The notes beneath the pieces were generated by a model that searched no databases, had not been told where the DNA came from, and saw only the letters and a program-made list of their open reading frames with translations. From Lindgomyces ingoldianus (Eukaryota; Ascomycota; Dothideomycetes; Pleosporales; Lindgomycetaceae): a DNA stretch of 64,000 bases. Location of the stretch: positions 383,254 to 447,253 of the forward strand of contig NW_022985197.1 of assembly GCF_010093535.1 (NCBI RefSeq). The letters run 5' to 3'. The translations under genes and the position numbers were made by a program. How positions within the stretch are numbered: the first letter of the stretch is position 1; each line of letters opens with the position of its first letter. Below, piece by piece: positions 60,590 to 64,000 of the stretch.

Positions 60590-62170
60590 TTTCCGCAGGA
60601 GGTGCCTCCTCTACACTACTTTTAATACTACGATCGATCTGATCAATCTGATCAATATATATGCTCTCTTCTACCTTCTCTTTACCCTTCTTGGCCTCCT
60701 TCAGATCTTGTTGGAGTTGTTAATTGGCCTTACGAGCTACTCTCTCCTCCTCCTTCTAGCGGAGCCTCTCCTGCTTAGCCTCCATCTTTTCCTTATAAGT
60801 AATTGTTGCGTTTGCCAAAAGCTTAACCTCCCAGCTAGCACAGCAGAAGGATATATATAGACGGATAGCTGTATGCGACAGTAATTAATCTCAAACGTTG
60901 TCGCTCTTCTTTGATACGTATCTTTTCTTTCTTCTTCTCCTTACAGAGTATCTTAGTAGCCTCCTTTTAAGTCTTAGCCTCCTTTTTTGCCCTCTCTTTT
61001 TCAGCCTCCAGCTTACGAAGCTGACGAACCTTTTAAGGACTGTAAAATTTAGCTCTACCATGATAATTAGGTGGATTTGGAAATTTTAAAGTCTTCCCAC
61101 GCTTTCTCTTCTTCTTATTATTAATTATTACTTCTCTGAGGCCCTTATTTTCTATTTCCGATAATATATATCGTGTTGAAGCTTGGTGGATACCTGTAAT
61201 GAGCTTTTTAGCTAATTTTTAATTTAACTCTTTAACTACTTGATATACTATCTTCTTTACCTTTCTTAAATTAGCTTAAGAGAGAGATGAGTATTGAGAG
61301 TCGCTTGAAGAGGGCCTCTCCTCCTTCTTATTAAACTTTTACAGTATTTGATTTGGATTGAAAGGTATAAGACCAGTAGCCTTAAAGGCTGAAAGAATAT
61401 TATTTTAAGTAAAAGAAGTCTTCTAGGCAGCGTTAAAAAGTCTATAGAGATCCCTCTTTGATATAGACGTAAGGCTGAAGGTTTTATTTATCTAACTTAT
61501 AAGCTCGTTTGAGTACGCCGTAGCTAGTAGCTTAAAGAGAGCTACGTCGAGTGGTTGTAACGTATGAGTCGAGTAAGAAGGAAAGCGAGCTAGTAGTATA
61601 CGATTTTAATCGTAGTAGTTGATAAATTTCATGGTTAGATGTGAGCCATGGCTATTAAAGATTAATAATCGATAACTTCTTCTTACTTTTACTTTGGTTT
61701 CTCGATTAAATATTGTTGTAAGCTACTTAAAGCCGAGATCGTCGTTAATCCAACCACTTGGAGAAGTAGAGAAGAACGTACTATGCGTATCTAGATCGAA
61801 ATCTTAAAGCCAGCTATCTTATAAGTTACCTGGGAGGCCTTGATAGATAAGAGCTGGAGAGAGAGCTAATCCATCTCCACATACACATGCGATATAAGTG
61901 ATCCACTCTCTATTCCCATCTTGAATAATCTGACGTATCTCGCCTCTCTCCTAGCTCTCCTTTAAAAATATCCTCTTCATGCGTGTAATTACACTAATTA
62001 GGAAGGCTTTCTCATCTATATTATACGTATGCCGTGGCTTAACGTCGAACTTCTTGAGTTTTTCGTCAAGGAGATCAAAATATTTATCTCAGCTAGCTCA
62101 GACAGCATGCCAAGAAGACACTAGTACACAAATAGTATAGATACTTTCAGACCCCTGCTAGGGCTTCTTC
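60590..62170 (-). pseudogene. dead pogo-type (DDE_1) transposase
   Basis: The minus strand reads as a pogo/Fot-family transposase with many TAG/TAA stops. Recognisable parts: YNIDEKAFLI (first catalytic Asp, about 62000-62037), WITYIACVCGDG and ALIYQGLPG, then a segment reading NSHGSHLTM where DGHGSH is expected (about 61635-61670), and HTLQPLDVALFK (about 61533-61575), followed by a long basic, coiled-coil C-terminus full of Lys/Glu. The second catalytic Asp and the next Gly are changed by two G-to-A transitions, as RIP does. The N-terminal DNA-binding part would lie beyond 62170 and is not readable. Terminal repeats not found. Confidence 0.8.
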
Positions 62171-62702
62171 CTTCTTAGCTGCTGTCTAAGGGACTTTAGT
62201 GTAGCGCAACATGTGCAAAGCTTTGTCTATTAACTTACTAAAAACTTTTATATAAGATACTATTACACACAGCTTATTATAGCACCTATAATTAGAATTA
62301 ATTACTTAAAGAGTATATATAATCTACTTTAGACTATTTTTAAGTAAATTTTTAACATTTTAACTATAAAAATTATAAGCTTAGCATTGTAGATGTTCTA
62401 ATGTGTAACTATTTTTCTTAACTTTATTTTTTACTAGTCTATTTACTTATGTTTAACTATTAATAATAGCTAAAATTAACTAACTTATCTTAATTTAGCC
62501 TTTAAAACACGCTCTTTATTTTAAATAAAGTATACTAAGTTTAAAAGCTGCTGCATAAATTTAAAATAGTAATACATAGTATAAGTAAAATAGTCTTAAT
62601 TTATAATTAAGTTAGTTAGTAAATATAAAATACTACCACAGTTTATAAATGATCTGTAAAAGCAAAGCTTGCTTAGAGCAATAGTTAGCACATTAAGGTA
62701 GG
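62171..62702. other. AT-rich unassigned stretch
   Basis: RIP-like AT-rich DNA between the transposase remnant and the solo LTR. It may contain the mutated N-terminal end of the transposon. No coding signal. Confidence 0.4.
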
Positions 62703-62903
62703 TGTAAGGCGGGATGTCCTAGAGCGGGATAGTATAGCCTCCCCTAGCCTGTTTAGAGGTCACATAACCTGTGCTTTGTATATAAGCATAAATCCTAATA
62801 AGCAAGGCTTAGCAGTAATTTATCTTTTTTATAATACACTTTTATTTTTCTTTAAAAGCTTGCTTTTAGTGCTATCTATGCTACCTACTATTCTATCTTT
62901 ATA
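62703..62903 (-). mobile_element. solo LTR of family A, 201 bp
   Basis: Plus-strand start TGTAAGGCGGG, end CTATCTTTATA (RIP form of TTTACA), flanked by the 5-bp duplication GTAGG (62698-62702 and 62904-62908). It is the reverse complement of solo LTR A and has exactly the same 201-bp length, which confirms both sets of ends. Confidence 0.88.
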
Positions 62904-64000
62904 GTAGGTTATTTAGGTTAAAAAATGGTTTATAATAATTTTTATAAATTATTATATCTTAGGTTACTTAAAACTTATTTAATAGGTTTTTATATTAGCT
63001 TTAACTATAACTTAACTTTATTCTTTATAGTTACTTTTACTTTTTTAAGTATTTAGTTACACCTTTTTTCTTAGCTAGCTTAGTAGTTTTCTAATATCCT
63101 TTATATAAGGCCTATAGATGTTAATAGCATTCCTAGGTTCTAAGTCCCCACGCACTTCTATATGCCTTTAAGTAGATTTCTACTGCATTTAGACCTATTG
63201 TCTTGCCTGCGCTGTTACATAGTTGTAGCATAATGCTTAGCAAATTAGTATTAGACAGGTAATAGACACATAATAATAATATTTAACTAGTACATGTAAA
63301 TAATTATAGCCTATAACTAAGTATAGCTAATACTAATCTCTAACACACTAATATAGCTAAAAAAATATAAAATAAATATAGCTAACTATAATTTAAATAT
63401 ATTTTATATAACATATACTAAAGTAAACTACATATAAATTAATATTAAAGTATACTTATATTAAGTATACTTTTTTGTAAAAAAAATATATATATAAAAT
63501 ATATAAACTAATAAAAAAAATTATAACTAACTAATTAGTGTGTTTTAAAAAAGATTTTACTTAACTTTATAGTTTATAAACTTAAATATATTAAGTATAG
63601 TAAGCTTTACTAATAACTTACTTTATTTTTTATAATACTATAAAGATAGTAAAATTATTACTATTTATATACTTTTTTACTTATTACACTTTTTATAGCT
63701 ATTTAATATAGGTTATTTTACTTTTTAAAAAAAATATAAGCGCTTAGCTAAAAACTTTATACATAACTAAATTATATATTATAAAGTATACTTATAGGTA
63801 AAGTAATACTTAAAAGTAAATAATAGCTAGCTAATTTTTAGCTTTAATTAAGTTAGTAAAATTTCTTTTTTAAGAACTAAAGGTTTATATAAATTTAAGA
63901 TTAGTTATTATCTAAATAAAAGTATTTAGATACGCTGTTAGGCGTTACATGTTATAGGCTTGTGTTATAGTTATATATATAAACAGATAAATATTTCTTT
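62904..64000. other. AT-rich unassigned stretch to the window end
   Basis: Strongly AT-rich, TA-dominated DNA, presumably RIP-mutated repeat. A less mutated patch at about 63100-63240 has no feature I can identify. No gene. Confidence 0.4.

Noticed and set aside
1..64000. tRNA, rRNA or CRISPR features
   Set aside because: I looked for tRNA B-box-like motifs and spaced direct repeats and saw none that hold up; CRISPR is not expected in a eukaryote.

Overview
The window is nuclear DNA from a filamentous ascomycete (Pezizomycotina). The evidence is short spliceosomal introns (about 47-95 nt) with CTAAC/CTGAC-type branch points, fungus-specific families (TRP-like/FLC channel, DUF3433, Zn2Cys6 regulator, PNP-NACHT-ankyrin NLR), and a large AT-rich block of retrotransposons mutated in the manner of repeat-induced point mutation (RIP: CpA to TpA, CAG/CAA to TAG/TAA stops). 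I cannot name the species.

Layout. Positions 1-27.6 kb form a gene-bearing compartment of normal base composition: an FLC/TRP-like membrane protein (+), a 71-residue small protein with a predicted lipidation start (+), argininosuccinate lyase (+), a TPR-protein kinase (-), a broken PNP-NACHT-ankyrin NOD-like receptor (-), a large DUF3433 membrane protein (-), a Zn2Cys6 transcription factor (-), and a divergently transcribed short-chain dehydrogenase (+). A 600-base run of N lies at 29008-29607. Seven gene models were rebuilt by splicing and every one closes in frame.

From about 29.7 to 57.4 kb the sequence is a four-deep nest of LTR retrotransposons that can be resolved exactly by TG...CA ends and 5-bp target-site duplications. 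Element F (mostly lost) holds full-length element C (TSD TTTAT). C holds a 201-bp solo LTR A (TSD GGCCC), which holds full-length B (TSD CACTG). C also holds full-length D (TSD CTAGA), which holds full-length E (TSD TGTAC). Removing the inner elements gives about 7.7 kb for C against 7.6 kb for B, and 5,665 bp for D against 5,664 bp for E, which confirms the reading. B/C/F and D/E are two Ty3/gypsy families, and both look like chromoviruses. All are inactivated.

From 57.4 to 64 kb an island carries one intact orphan gene (460 residues, one GC-AG intron), a dead pogo-type transposase and a second 201-bp solo LTR in AT-rich sequence.

How the genes relate: most are independent housekeeping or membrane genes. 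The NLR pseudogene and the TPR-kinase, on the same strand 1.1 kb apart, look like the remains of a fungal innate-immunity or incompatibility locus. The transcription factor and dehydrogenase form a divergent pair. The orphan gene between transposon blocks is the best candidate for something undescribed.
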